Below are positions 48,787-61,726 of a stretch of 64,000 bases of DNA, one piece after another. Position 1 is the first letter of the stretch; the number at the start of each line of letters is the position of its first letter. Under the pieces are notes generated by a model that did not search any database, had not been told where the DNA came from, and was given only the letters and a program-made list of their open reading frames with translations. This DNA comes from Phalacrocorax aristotelis (taxonomy: Eukaryota; Chordata; Aves; Suliformes; Phalacrocoracidae). The DNA lies in assembly GCF_949628215.1 (NCBI RefSeq), contig NW_027441285.1:1-64000 (forward strand), written 5' to 3'. Made by a program: the position numbers and the translations under genes.

Positions 48787-51170
48787 ATGGAGCTGAGGTC
48801 GCGGCGCCGCAAGATGCCCCAGTCCCCCCCTGCCCAGTGTCCCCCGGCGCCGCCGGAGGAGCAGGCAGGACCCTCCCGTGTGCCACCCCCGCGCAAAAGA
48901 AAGCGTCAGGTCCCCAAGGAGGAAGGTGAGCGCAGAGCATCCCCCACCGGGCACCTGCCAGAGGGGATTTTGGCTGGTGCCCAGCTGTGCAAGCGGAGGC
49001 CCCCGCATCGTGGCAAGGCGCCCCGGCCTCTCCCCCGTCCCGCTCCCGGCACTGCCGCCCCAGCACACCGGCGCGGTGCTGGGGGTGACAGCGCCGCTGT
49101 CCTCCGACAGTATGCAGGCTGTGCTGGCGAGCAGACTGTGACCCCGAAGTCGTGGGGCAGCTGTGCCGTCAGAAGGGGCTCTGCGTCCATGAGAACTGCC
49201 TGGTGAGTCCCCGGGGCTCAACACCCACCGGTCCACAACACCCCGCCCTCTCCAGCACCGCGGCACAGGCAGCGCCTGGCACGCACCCTCTTTTCCCCCC
49301 TTGCAGTACCACGCCACCAGGCTGGGCCAGAAAGGGGCCGATGAAGAGGGCTTCTACGGCTTTCTCTTCCCCGACATCCGGCAGGAGCTGAAGCGGGTGG
49401 CACAGAAGGTGAGGCCGGAGGGGACGTGTCCCCACCGTGGTCCCCGTGTCCCGAGCCCGGCGCTGCACAGGCCAGCAACCCCCCAGGAATGCTCTGGCAG
49501 CTGGCTGCAAGCAACCGCCCCCAGATCCTCCTTCCCCCAAAAGGGCCCATTTCTGCAGCAACTGGGGATTTGGGGAGGGTAGGGGACGTTATCAGCGGCC
49601 CAGTGTCAATGGCCAGGCAGCCCACCGAAACGCGGCGGGGCTGCGCTGGGCGAGAGCGAACAGGGCTCCCCGGGGAGCGCGGCATTGACTGCGCGGCGCT
49701 GACGCTGTCCACCTCCATGCCGTCCCCAGAGGTGCTGCATCTGCCGGCTGCGGGGTGCCTCGGTCGCCTGTCGGCGCAGGCGCTGCCGCCGAATCTTCCA
49801 CTTCCCCTGCGGCAGTGAGCGGGGCTGCGTCTCCCAGTTCTTCGGGGAGTTCAAGTGAGTGTGGCCGCCTTGAAGGGCCAGGGCCGGACCCAGGCCAGGG
49901 CCTGGGGCAGAGGAGGCCTGTGGCTGAACCGTCACCTCCCTCCCACAGGTCCTTCTGCTGGAAGCACCGGCCGGTGCAGCGGGTGCGGGCGGTGCAGCAG
50001 GACGAGACCCCCTGCCTCATCTGCCAGGAGGTGGTGGCGGGGCGGCCCTGCTACGACACCCTGGTCTGTCCTGCCTGTGCCAGCGCCTGGTTCCACCGCC
50101 GCTGCATCCAGGTAGGCGACATCGCCCCCGGCCCCTGACGGGATCAGCCCTGTCGTCACCCTGTCGCCCAGCTCCCAGGGGGCGAACGAGACCCGCCCCG
50201 GCTCTGACGTTGATGCCCTCTCTGCCCCAGGGCCAGGCGCTGCGCTCTGCCCTGCACTACTTCCGCTGCCCCCTCTGCCAGGACGTGCCGACCTTCCAGG
50301 CGGAGATGTTTCGCCTGGGCATCAAAATCCCCGACAGGTCGGTGCCCTCCCCGCTGCCCCCTTCCCCCTCCGTGGTGCTCCGGCCGATCCCCTCCTGCCT
50401 CCCTGGGTGCCAGCAGGGTGGCCCCCACGCCCCCCGCAGCTGAGGGCTTCCTGTCTCCCGCAGGGATGCTGCCTGGGAGGAGGACGGGGCCTTCGCGGAC
50501 CACTACCAGCGGCACAGCTCCTGCGATGCCAGCCAGTGCCTGTGCCCGGTGGGACGGGAGCAGGCGGAGGTGAACGGGTGAGTGCCCGTGTCCCCGGTCC
50601 CTGCAGCCCCGGCGAGGAGACGATGCCTTCGTCTCCTCCTCTGGGCAGGTATCCCGGGGGGGGTCGGGTCCCTGGGATGGCGAGCTGGGCCTGGCACCAG
50701 GTGCGTGCCGGCAGCTCAGCTGCAGGTGCCGGAGGGGAGCAGGGCCCAACGCTGCGCCCGGGCTGGCAGCCCACAGCTCGGGGGGCCTTTGGTGGCAGTG
50801 GGTCCCATTGCTCCCCCAGGCCCTGGAGACTTCTGCTCTGTGGCTCCTGTGCCTCCCGCGGCACCCACCAGCTCTGCTCCGGCATAGGAGAAGACGCCGA
50901 CTCCTGGGAGTGCGGCGACTGCAGCGGCACGGGCACTGGTGAGGGGGGCGGGGCAGGGTGCCCATGGCCACGTGGCCACCACAGCACGTGGGACCTGGGG
51001 CCAGGCGCAGGGCTCTGATGCGGGGAGGGAGCGAGCGTGGCCTGGACTTGTTGTGCTCATCGTCTCCCTGCCTGCCCCTTGCAGCGCCTCCCGTTGCACC
51101 TGGCCCAGACTCCAGCCCCGCCGACGCAGGGACCCTCGCACAGCACCCCGGGTCCTGGCACTTCAGCTGA
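48787..51170 (+). CDS. PHF7-like: PHF7-like PHD/RING-finger protein, copy 12
   Basis: Exons: 48787-48925, 49111-49202, 49307-49408, 49730-49854, 49949-50111, 50231-50337, 50464-50577, 50820-50938, 51085-51170. Markers are Q41, V181, eight G and GCAGGT in intron 7, with a private one-base deletion just after that marker. The predicted 5' UTR has a private CACTACAGCC variant. In the downstream spacer it shares a base with copy 14 (51432) and lacks the CACGTG of the other copies (CACATG, about 51277). Confidence 0.9.
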
Positions 51171-51697
51171 GGAAGAAGAGGCCAGGATCCTCGCAGGACA
51201 CCCCGGCACCCAGCTGCCCTCCCAGCCCCTCTCCCAGAAACCTGCAGAGCCTCACTAATAAAAGCTGGAACGTCACACATGGCCTTGCTGATGTGCCGAA
51301 ATGCTGCGGCGCAAGGGCCTCCGCGGTGGCCCTGACCCTCCCCTTGGCACCGTGGGTGCTGCCAGGTCGTTTCCCAAACAGGAGCTGGCACTGGCCGCCC
51401 CAGGTGAGATGCTGGTGTCACCCGCTTGGGGTCGTGATGTGCGGCACCAGAGCTGAACCCACGGGGGCTGGGGAGGGGGAAGCTCCACGGGAGCTGCTGA
51501 GGGGCCAAGGCCTCCCTGCCCAGGGCGCGGAGCAGTGGACCCAGGGTGCGGGGAGGGCAAGGGCGTCCCCGTGGGTCCCTTCTCCCACACCGGGGCTCCA
51601 GCAGGGACTTCAGAGACGTCCAGAGGGGTTCGTAGCACAAGCGCTTTGTTCAGGCATCAGAATTCCTGACTCTCCATTAACGAGCCGAATGACGTGG

Positions 51698-52170
51698 TGT
51701 CGTGGTTTAGGCGGCAGCTCAGCCCCACACAGTCGCTCGCTCCCTCCCCCACCGGTAGATGGGGGAGAGAATCAGAAGGGTAACGCTCGTGGGTTGCGAT
51801 AAGAACAGTTTAATAATTAAAATTAACAGAAACGCAATGGAAAAGAGAACAACGAGAGGCGCAAAGCCCCGGGGGAGGAGGGAAGGGAGGGCAGAGGGGG
51901 AACGAACCGCCGAAACAAACCGCACGCGCCGCAGCCGCGCCGCAGCCGCGCCGCGCCGCTCCCGAGCTGCAACTGGCCCCCCTCCATAGGCTGGTCATGG
52001 TGTCACGTGGTAGGGAATGAACCTGCCGTCGGCCAGTCGGGCTCAGCCGCCCCCGCCACGGCCCCGCCCCTCCCAGCCCCCCCGCCACGCGGCAGAGCCC
52101 GGGAAGCTGGAAAGGCAGCCGCCCCCCCACAGTGAGGAGAATTAACCCCTTCTCAGCCAAAACCAGCACA
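51698..52170 (-). mobile_element. Solo LTR, unit 13 (473 bp)
   Basis: Same element, position and orientation as in the other units. Its 473-bp length is shared only with the LTR of unit 15, so the two derive from one event followed by copying. Confidence 0.8.
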
Positions 52171-53095
52171 TGTGGTTTAAGTTATTCTGGGTTGTTTTGG
52201 GGTTTTTTTTAGGGAGAGTTTACATTATTTTTGTACTGTCCCTTTTCTTAGCAAAATGTGTTCCGTTTCAACAAAGCCTACCGACCCCAACCCCGCTTGC
52301 TGCTGTCAGGACCCTGCCGGCCATGAGCCAGGCTGTGGCACGAAGCTCCGCGGCCAGAGCCCTGATGGCAATCCCAAGCAGGCAGCCGTGAAGTGACACC
52401 ACCAGCGGGGATTTGCTGCAGCGATCCCTCCAGGCGATTGCTTTGCTTTGCCACAGCCCCAGCAGCATCACTGTGTCGGGGGGGCTGTGGAGTTGCTCTG
52501 TGGACAACGGAGAGCCCGGCCCAGCTCAGCTGCCACGCCGTGGACACCCCCAGCCGCTGCTGCTATTGCTGGCCAAAAACCACTGCCAGGAGTCAAATCC
52601 CAATTAGTGCCCACTTTTGCCACAAGTACCGCTTCTCACCTGGCTCCGTCCCAGTCACAGCAGGGATACAGAGCTGGCTCCAAAGCTGCGCGGCCAGAGC
52701 CCTGATGGGAAGCGGGGGGCGGGTGGGTGAAGGCTGCTCCAGCCTCCCTGCGCTCGCGGGAAACGTGCCCAAAAGCGTCTGCACAAGAAGCCCGTGCCAC
52801 AGTCCCTCCCGCCCCGGATCACAGCCCTGTGCCTGTCCCCAGGTCCCAGATGCAGGGAAGGAGACGGCTGGGCGTGGGGACATTTGTCACCTGGCTCCGC
52901 ACACGCGTGACCGTGTTTGTGACCCTACATGCGTGCAGAGCCGTGTCACAAAGAGCCCAGGCTGGATAAATACCCCGCGCAACCGCCCCCAGCTCAGTGG
53001 CGAGTTTGCCACAGACGCTGGAAGATCAGGACGGTCTTTGACCGCACCGACGTCCCCAAGCCCAGCCATCTCCTTCACTGCAGCCACTTGCGGTG

Positions 53096-55480
53096 ATGGA
53101 GCTGAGGTCGCGGCGCCGCAAGATGCCCCAGTCCCCCCCTGCCCAGTGTCCCCCGGCGCCGCCGGAGGAGCAGGCAGGACCCTCCCGTGTGCCACCCCCG
53201 CGCAAAAGAAAGCGTCCGGTCCCCAAGGAGGAAGGTGAGCGCAGAGCATCCCCCACCGGGCACCTGCCAGAGGGGATTTTGGCTGGTGCCCAGCTGTGCA
53301 AGCGGAGGCCCCCGCATCGTGGCAAGGCGCCCCGGCCTCTCCCCCGTCCCGCTCCCGGCACTGCCGCCCCAGCACACCGGCGCGGTGCTGGGGGTGACAG
53401 CGCCGCTGTCCTCCGACAGTATGCAGGCTGTGCTGGCGAGCAGACTGTGACCCCGAAGTCGTGGGGCAGCTGTGCCGTCAGAAGGGGCTCTGCGTCCATG
53501 AGAACTGCCTGGTGAGTCCCCGGGGCTCAACACCCACCGGTCCACAACACCCCGCCCTCTCCAGCACCGCGGCACAGGCAGCCCCTGGCACGCACCCTCT
53601 TTTCCCCCCTTGCAGTACCACGCCACCAGGCTGGGCCAGAAAGGGGCCGATGAAGAGGGCTTCTACGGCTTTCTCTTCCCCGACATCCGGCAGGAGCTGA
53701 AGCGGGTGGCACAGAAGGTGAGGCCGGAGGGGACGTGTCCCCACCGTGGTCCCCGTGTCCCGAGCCCGGCGCTGCACAGGCCAGCAACCCCCCAGGAATG
53801 CTCTGGCAGCTGGCTGCAAGCAACCGCCCCCAGATCCTCCTTCCCCCAAAAGGGCCCATTTCTGCAGCAACTGGGAATTTGGGGAGGGTAGGGGACGTTA
53901 TCAGCGGCCCAGTGTCAATGGCCAGGCAGCCCACCGAAACGCGGCGGGGCTGCGCTGGGCGAGGGCGAACAGGGCTCCCCGGGGAGTGCGGCATTGACTG
54001 CACGGCGCTGACGCTGTCCACCTCCATGCCGTCCCCAGAGGTGCTGCATCTGCCGGCTGCGGGGTGCCTCGGTCGCCTGTCGGCGCAGGCGCTGCCGCCG
54101 AATCTTCCACTTCCCCTGCGGCAGTGAGCGGGGCTGCGTCTCCCAGTTCTTCGGGGAGTTCAAGTGAGTGTGGCCGCCTTGAAGGGCCAGGGCCGGACCC
54201 AGGCCAGGGCCTGGGGCAGAGGAGGCCTGTGGCTGAACCGTCACCTCCCTCCCACAGGTCCTTCTGCTGGAAGCACCGGCCGGTGCAGCGGGTGCGGGCG
54301 GTGCAGCAGGACGAGACCCCCTGCCTCATCTGCCAGGAGGTGGTGGCGGGGCGGCCCTGCTACGACACCCTGGTCTGTCCTGCCTGTGCCAGCGCCTGGT
54401 TCCACCGCCGCTGCATCCAGGTAGGCGACATTGCCCCCGGCCCCTGACGGGATCAGCCCTGTCGTCACCCTGTCGCCCAGCTCCCAGGGGGCGAACGAGA
54501 CCCGCCCCGGCTCTGACGTTGATGCCCTCTCTGCCCCAGGGCCAGGCGCTGCGCTCTGCCCTGCACTACTTCCGCTGCCCCCTCTGCCAGGACGTGCCGA
54601 CCTTCCAGGCGGAGATGTTTCGCCTGGGCATCAAAATCCCCGACAGGTCGGTGCCCTCCCCGCTGCCCCCTTCCCCCTCCGTGGTGCTCCGGCCGATCCC
54701 CTCCTGCCTCCCTGGGTGCCAGCAGGGTGGCCCCCACGCCCCCCGCGGCTGAGGGCTTCCTGTCTCCCGCAGGGATGCTGCCTGGGAGGAGGACGGGGCC
54801 TTCGCGGACCACTACCAGCGGCACAGCTCCTGCGATGCCAGCCAGTGCCTGTGCCCGGTGGGACGGGAGCAGGCGGAGGTGAACGGGTGAGTGCCCGTGT
54901 CCCCGGTCCCTGCAGCCCCGGCGAGGAGACGATGCCTTCGTCTCCTCCTCTGGGCAGGTATCCCGGGGGGGGTCGGGTCCCTGGGATGGCGAGCTGGGCC
55001 TGGCACCAGGTGCGTGCCGGCAGCTCAGCTGCAGGTGCCTGGAGGGGAGCAGGGCCCAACGCTGCGCCCGGGCTGGCAGCCCACAGCTCGGGGGGCCTTT
55101 GGTGGCAGTGGGTCCCATTGCTCCCCCAGGCCCTGGAGACTTCTGCTCTGTGGCTCCTGTGCCTCCCGCGGCACCCACCAGCTCTGCTCCGGCATAGGAG
55201 AAGACGCCGACTCCTGGGAGTGCGGCGACTGCAGCGGCACGGGCACTGGTGAGGGGGGCGGGGCAGGGTGCCCACGGCCACGTGGCCACCACAGCACGTG
55301 GGACCTGGGGCCAGGCGCAGGGCTCTGATGCGGGGAGGGAGCGAGCGTGGCCTGGACTTGTTGTGCTCATCGTCTCCCTGCCTGCCCCTTGCAGCGCCTC
55401 CCGTTGCACCTGGCTCAGACTCCAGCCCCGCCGACGCAGGGACCCTCGCACAGCACCCCGGGTCCTGGCACTTCAGCTGA
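53096..55480 (+). CDS. PHF7-like: PHF7-like PHD/RING-finger protein, copy 13
   Basis: Exons: 53096-53234, 53420-53511, 53616-53717, 54039-54163, 54258-54420, 54540-54646, 54773-54886, 55130-55248, 55395-55480. Markers are P41, V181, eight G and GCAGGT in intron 7. It is the only copy with S328 (Pro-to-Ser) in the C-terminal tail; in the alternative last-exon frame the same base falls upstream of the alternative acceptor and would not be coding. In intron 3 it shares variants with copy 4. Confidence 0.9.
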
Positions 55481-56007
55481 GGAAGAAGAGGCCAGGATCC
55501 TCGCAGGACACCCCGGCACCCAGCTGCCCTCCCAGCCCCTCTCCCAGAAACCTGCAGAGCCTCACTAATAAAAGCTGGAACGTCACACGTGGCCTTGCTG
55601 ATGTGCCGAAATGCTGCGGCGCAAGGGCCTCCGCGGTGGCCCTGACCCTCCCCTTGGCACCGTGGGTGCTGCCAGGTCGTTTCCCAAACAGGAGCTGGCA
55701 CTGGCCGCCCCAGGTGAGATGCTGGTGTCACCCGCTTGGGGACGTGATGTGCGGCACCAGAGCTGAACCCACAGGGGCTGGGGAGGGGGAAGCTCCACGG
55801 GAGCTGCTGAGGGGCCAAGGCCTCCCTGCCCAGGGCGCGGAGCAGTGGACCCAGGGTGCGGGGAGGGCAAGGGCGTCCCCGTGGGTCCCTTCTCCCACAC
55901 CGGGGCTCCAGCAGGGACTTCAGAGACGTCCAGAGGGGTTCGTAGCACAAGCGCTTTGTTCAGGCATCAGAATTCCTGACTCTCCATTAACGAGCCGAAT
56001 GACGTGG

Positions 56008-56492
56008 TGTCGTGGTTTAGGCGGCAGCTCAGCCCCACACAGTCGCTCGCTCCCTCCCCCACCGGTAGATGGGGAAGAGAATCAGAAGGGTAACGCTCGT
56101 GGGTTGCGATAAGAACAGTTTAATAATTAAAATTAACAGAAACAACAACAGAAATGCAATGGAAAAGAGAACAACGAGAGGCGCAAAGCCCCGGGGGAGG
56201 AGGGAAGGGAGGGCAGAGGGGGAACGAACCGCCGAAACAAACCGCACGCGCCGCAGCCGCGCCGCAGCCGCGCCGCGCCGCTCCCGAGCTGCAACTGGCC
56301 CCCCTCCATAGGCTGGTCATGGTGTCACGTGGTAGGGAATGAACCTGCCGTCGGCCAGTCGGGCTCAGCCGCCCCCGCCACGGCCCCGCCCCTCCCAGCC
56401 CCCCCGCCACGCGGCAGAGCCCGGGAAGCTGGAAAGGCAGCCGCCCCCCCACAGTGAGGAGAATTAACCCCTTCTCAGCCAAAACCAGCACA
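56008..56492 (-). mobile_element. Solo LTR, unit 14 (485 bp)
   Basis: Same element, position and orientation as in the other units, full length; it carries the CCCGGGAAG marker. Confidence 0.8.
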
Positions 56493-57417
56493 TGTGGTTT
56501 AAGTTATTCTGGGTTGTTTTGGGGTTTTTTTTAGGGAGAGTTTACATTATTTTTGTACTGTCCCTTTTCTTAGCAAAATGTGTTCCGTTTCAACAAAGCC
56601 TACCGACCCCAACCCCGCTTGCTGCTGTCAGGACCCTGCCGGCCATGAGCCAGGCTGTGGCACGAAGCTCCGCGGCCAGAGCCCTGATGGCAATCCCAAG
56701 CAGGCAGCCGTGAAGTGACACCACCAGCGGGGATTTGCTGCAGCGATCCCTCCAGGCGATTGCTTTGCTTTGCCACAGCCCCAGCAGCATCACTGTGTCG
56801 GGGGGGCTGTGGAGTTGCTCTGTGGACAACGGAGAGCCCGGCCCAGCTCAGCTGCCACGCCGTGGACACCCCCAGCCGCTGCTGCTATTGCTGGCCAAAA
56901 ACCACTGCCAGGAGTCAAATCCCAATTAGTGCCCACTTTTGCCACAAGTACCGCTTCTCACCTGGCTCCGTCCCAGTCACAGCAGGGATACAGAGCTGGC
57001 TCCAAAGCTGCGCGGCCAGAGCCCTGATGGGAAGCGGGGGGCGGGTGGGTGAAGGCTGCTCCAGCCTCCCTGCGCTCGCGGGAAACGTGCCCAAAAGCGT
57101 CTGCACAAGAAGCCCGTGCCACAGTCCCTCCCGCCCCGGATCACAGCCCTGTGCCTGTCCCCAGGTCCCAGATGCAGGGAAGGAGACGGCTGGGCGTGGG
57201 GACATTTGTCACCTGGCTCCGCACACGCGTGACCGTGTTTGTGACCCTACATGCGTGCAGAGCCGTGTCACAAAGAGCCCAGGCTGGATAAATACCCCGC
57301 GCAACCGCCCCCAGCTCAGTGGCGAGTTTGCCACAGACGCTGGAAGATCAGGACGGTCTTTGACCGCACCGACGTCCCCAAGCCCAGCCATCTCCTTCAC
57401 TGCAGCCACTTGCGGTG

Positions 57418-59801
57418 ATGGAGCTGAGGTCGCGGCGCCGCAAGATGCCCCAGTCCCCCCCTGCCCAGTGTCCCCCGGCGCCGCCGGAGGAGCAGGCAGG
57501 ACCCTCCCGTGTGCCACCCCCGCGCAAAAGAAAGCGTCCGGTCCCCAAGGAGGAAGGTGAGCGCAGAGCATCCCCCACCGGGCACCTGCCAGAGGGGATT
57601 TTGGCTGGTGCCCAGCTGTGCAAGCGGAGGCCCCCGCATCGTGGCAAGGCGCCCCGGCCTCTCCCCCGTCCCGCTCCCGGCACTGCCGCCCCAGCACACC
57701 GGCGCGGTGCTGGGGGTGACAGCGCCGCTGTCCTCCGACAGTATGCAGGCTGTGCTGGCGAGCAGACTGTGACCCCGAAGTCGTGGGGCAGCTGTGCCGT
57801 CAGAAGGGGCTCTGCGTCCATGAGAACTGCCTGGTGAGTCCCCGGGGCTCAACACCCACCGGTCCACAACACCCCGCCCTCTCCAGCACCGCGGCACAGG
57901 CAGCGCCTGGCACGCACCCTCTTTTCCCCCCTTGCAGTACCACGCCACCAGGCTGGGCCAGAAAGGGGCCGATGAAGAGGGCTTCTACGGCTTTCTCTTC
58001 CCCGACATCCGGCAGGAGCTGAAGCGGGTGGCACAGAAGGTGAGGCCGGAGGGGACGTGTCCCCACCGTGGTCCCCGTGTCCCGAGCCCGGCGCTGCACA
58101 GGCCAGCAACCCCCCAGGAATGCTCTGGCAGCTGGCTGCAAGCAACCGCCCCCAGATCCTCCTTCCCCCAAAAGGGCCCATTTCTGCAGCAACTGGGGAT
58201 TTGGGGAGGGTAGGGGACGTTATCAGCGGCCCAGTGTCAATGGCCAGGCAGCCCACCGAAACGCGGCGGGGCTGCGCTGGGCGAGGGCGAACAGGGCTCC
58301 CCGGGGAGCGCGGCATTGACTGCGCGGCGCTGACGCTGTCCACCTCCATGCCGTCCCCAGAGGTGCTGCATCTGCCGGCTGCGGGGTGCCTCGGTCGCCT
58401 GTCGGCGCAGGCGCTGCCGCCGAATCTTCCACTTCCCCTGCGGCAGTGAGCGGGGCTGCGTCTCCCAGTTCTTCGGGGAGTTCAAGTGAGTGTGGCCGCC
58501 TTGAAGGGCCAGGGCCGGACCCAGGCCAGGGCCTGGGGCAGAGGAGGCCTGTGGCTGAACCGTCACCTCCCTCCCACAGGTCCTTCTGCTGGAAGCACCG
58601 GCCGGTGCAGCGGGTGCGGGCGGTGCAGCAGGACGAGACCCCCTGCCTCATCTGCCAGGAGGCGGTGGCGGGGCGGCCCTGCTACGACACCCTGGTCTGT
58701 CCTGCCTGTGCCAGCGCCTGGTTCCACCGCCGCTGCATCCAGGTAGGCGACATTGCCCCCGGCCCCTGACGGGATCAGCCCTGTCGTCACCCTGTCGCCC
58801 AGCTCCCAGGGGGCGAACGAGACCCGCCCCGGCTCTGACGTTGATGCCCTCTCTGCCCCAGGGCCAGGCGCTGCGCTCTGCCCTGCACTACTTCCGCTGC
58901 CCCCTCTGCCAGGACGTGCCGACCTTCCAGGCGGAGATGTTTCGCCTGGGCATCAAAATCCCCGACAGGTCGGTGCCCTCCCCGCTGCCCCCTTCCCCCT
59001 CCGTGGTGCTCCGGCCGATCCCCTCCTGCCTCCCTGGGTGCCAGCAGGGTGGCCCCCACGCCCCCCGCGGCTGAGGGCTTCCTGTCTCCCGCAGGGATGC
59101 TGCCTGGGAGGAGGACGGGGCCTTCGCGGACCACTACCAGCGGCACAGCTCCTGCGATGCTAGCCAGTGCCTGTGCCCGGTGGGACGGGAGCAGGCGGAG
59201 GTGAACGGGTGAGTGCCCGTGTCCCCGGTCCCTGCAGCCCTGGCGAGGAGACGATGCCTTCGTCTCCTCCTCTGGGCAGGTATCCCGGGGGGGTCGGGTC
59301 CCTGGGATGGCGAGCTGGGCCTGGCACCAGGTGCGTGCCGGCAGCTCAGCTTCGGCTGCCTGGAGGGGAGCAGGGCCCAACGCTGCGCCCGGGCTGGCAG
59401 CCCACAGCTCGGGGGGCCTTTGGTGGCAGTGGGTCCCATTGCTCCCCCAGGCCCTGGAGACTTCTGCTCTGTGGCTCCTGTGCCTCCCGCGGCACCCACC
59501 AGCTCTGCTCCGGCATAGGAGAAGACGCCGACTCCTGGGAGTGCGGCGACTGCAGCGGCACGGGCACTGGTGAGGGGGGCGGGGCAGGGTGCCCACGGCC
59601 ACGTGGCCACCACAGCACGTGGGACCTGGGGCCAGGCGCAGGGCTCTGATGCGGGGAGGGAGCGAGCGTGGCCTGGACTTGTTGTGCTCATCGTCTCCCT
59701 GCCTGCCCCTTGCAGCGCCTCCCGTTGCACCTGGCCCAGACTCCAGCCCCGCCGACGCAGGGACCCTCGCACAGCACCCCGGGTCCTGGCACTTCAGCTG
59801 A
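57418..59801 (+). CDS. PHF7-like: PHF7-like PHD/RING-finger protein, copy 14
   Basis: Exons: 57418-57556, 57742-57833, 57938-58039, 58361-58485, 58580-58742, 58862-58968, 59095-59208, 59451-59569, 59716-59801. Markers are P41, A181, silent GCT at A265 and TCGGCT in intron 7, which group it with copies 10 and 11. Its downstream spacer, however, shares a base with copy 12 (60063). Intron 7 has a private GCCCTGGCGAGG variant. The frame and zinc ligands are complete. Confidence 0.9.
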
Positions 59802-60328
59802 GGAAGAAGAGGCCAGGATCCTCGCAGGACACCCCGGCACCCAGCTGCCCTCCCAGCCCCTCTCCCAGAAACCTGCAGAGCCTCACTAATAAAAGCTGGA
59901 ACGTCACACGTGGCCTTGCTGATGTGCCGAAATGCTGCGGCGCAAGGGCCTCCGCGGTGGCCCTGACCCTCCCCTTGGCACCGTGGGTGCTGCCAGGTCG
60001 TTTCCCAAACAGGAGCTGGCACTGGCCGCCCCAGGTGAGATGCTGGTGTCACCCGCTTGGGGTCGTGATGTGCGGCACCAGAGCTGAACCCACGGGGGCT
60101 GGGGAGGGGGAAGCTCCACGGGAGCTGCTGAGGGGCCAAGGCCTCCCTGCCCAGGGCGCGGAGCAGTGGACCCAGGGTGCGGGGAGGGCAAGGGCGTCCC
60201 CGTGGGTCCCTTCTCCCACACCGGGGCTCCAGCAGGGACTTCAGAGACGTCCAGAGGGGTTCGTAGCACAAGCGCTTTGTTCAGGCATCAGAATTCCTGA
60301 CTCTCCATTAACGAGCCGAATGACGTGG

Positions 60329-60801
60329 TGTCGTGGTTTAGGCGGCAGCTCAGCCCCACACAGTCGCTCGCTCCCTCCCCCACCGGTAGATGGGGGAGAG
60401 AATCAGAAGGGTAACGCTCGTGGGTTGCGATAAGAACAGTTTAATAATTAAAATTAACAGAAACGCAATGGAAAAGAGAACAACGAGAGGCGCAAAGCCC
60501 CGGGGGAGGAGGGAAGGGAGGGCAGAGGGGGAACGAACCGCCGAAACAAACCGCACGCGCCGCAGCCGCGCCGCAGCCGCGCCGCGCCGCTCCCGAGCTG
60601 CAACTGGCCCCCCTCCATAGGCTGGTCATGGTGTCACGTGGTAGGGAATGAACCTGCCGTCGGCCAGTCGGGCTCAGCCGCCCCCGCCACGGCCCCGCCC
60701 CTCCCAGCCCCCCCGCCACGCGGCAGAGCCCGGGAAGCTGGAAAGGCAGCCGCCCCCCCACAGTGAGGAGAATTAACCCCTTCTCAGCCAAAACCAGCAC
60801 A
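60329..60801 (-). mobile_element. Solo LTR, unit 15 (473 bp)
   Basis: Same element, position and orientation as in the other units, with the 473-bp length shared only with unit 13. Confidence 0.8.
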
Positions 60802-61726
60802 TGTGGTTTAAGTTATTCTGGGTTGTTTTGGGGTTTTTTTTAGGGAGAGTTTACATTATTTTTGTACTGTCCCTTTTCTTAGCAAAATGTGTTCCGTTTC
60901 AACAAAGCCTACCGACCCCAACCCCGCTTGCTGCTGTCAGGACCCTGCCGGCCATGAGCCAGGCTGTGGCACGAAGCTCCGCGGCCAGAGCCCTGATGGC
61001 AATCCCAAGCAGGCAGCCGTGAAGTGACACCACCAGCGGGGATTTGCTGCAGCGATCCCTCCAGGCGATTGCTTTGCTTTGCCACAGCCCCAGCAGCATC
61101 ACTGTGTCGGGGGGGCTGTGGAGTTGCTCTGTGGACAACGGAGAGCCCGGCCCAGCTCAGCTGCCACGCCGTGGACACCCCCAGCCGCTGCTGCTATTGC
61201 TGGCCAAAAACCACTGCCAGGAGTCAAATCCCAATTAGTGCCCACTTTTGCCACAAGTACCGCTTCTCACCTGGCTCCGTCCCAGTCACAGCAGGGATAC
61301 AGAGCTGGCTCCAAAGCTGCGCGGCCAGAGCCCTGATGGGAAGCGGGGGGCGGGTGGGTGAAGGCTGCTCCAGCCTCCCTGCGCTCGCGGGAAACGTGCC
61401 CAAAAGCGTCTGCACAAGAAGCCCGTGCCACAGTCCCTCCCGCCCCGGATCACAGCCCTGTGCCTGTCCCCAGGTCCCAGATGCAGGGAAGGAGACGGCT
61501 GGGCGTGGGGACATTTGTCACCTGGCTCCGCACACGCGTGACCGTGTTTGTGACCCTACATGCGTGCAGAGCCGTGTCACAAAGAGCCCAGGCTGGATAA
61601 ATACCCCGCGCAACCGCCCCCAGCTCAGTGGCGAGTTTGCCACAGACGCTGGAAGATCAGGACGGTCTTTGACCGCACCGACGTCCCCAAGCCCAGCCAT
61701 CTCCTTCACTGCAGCCACTTGCGGTG

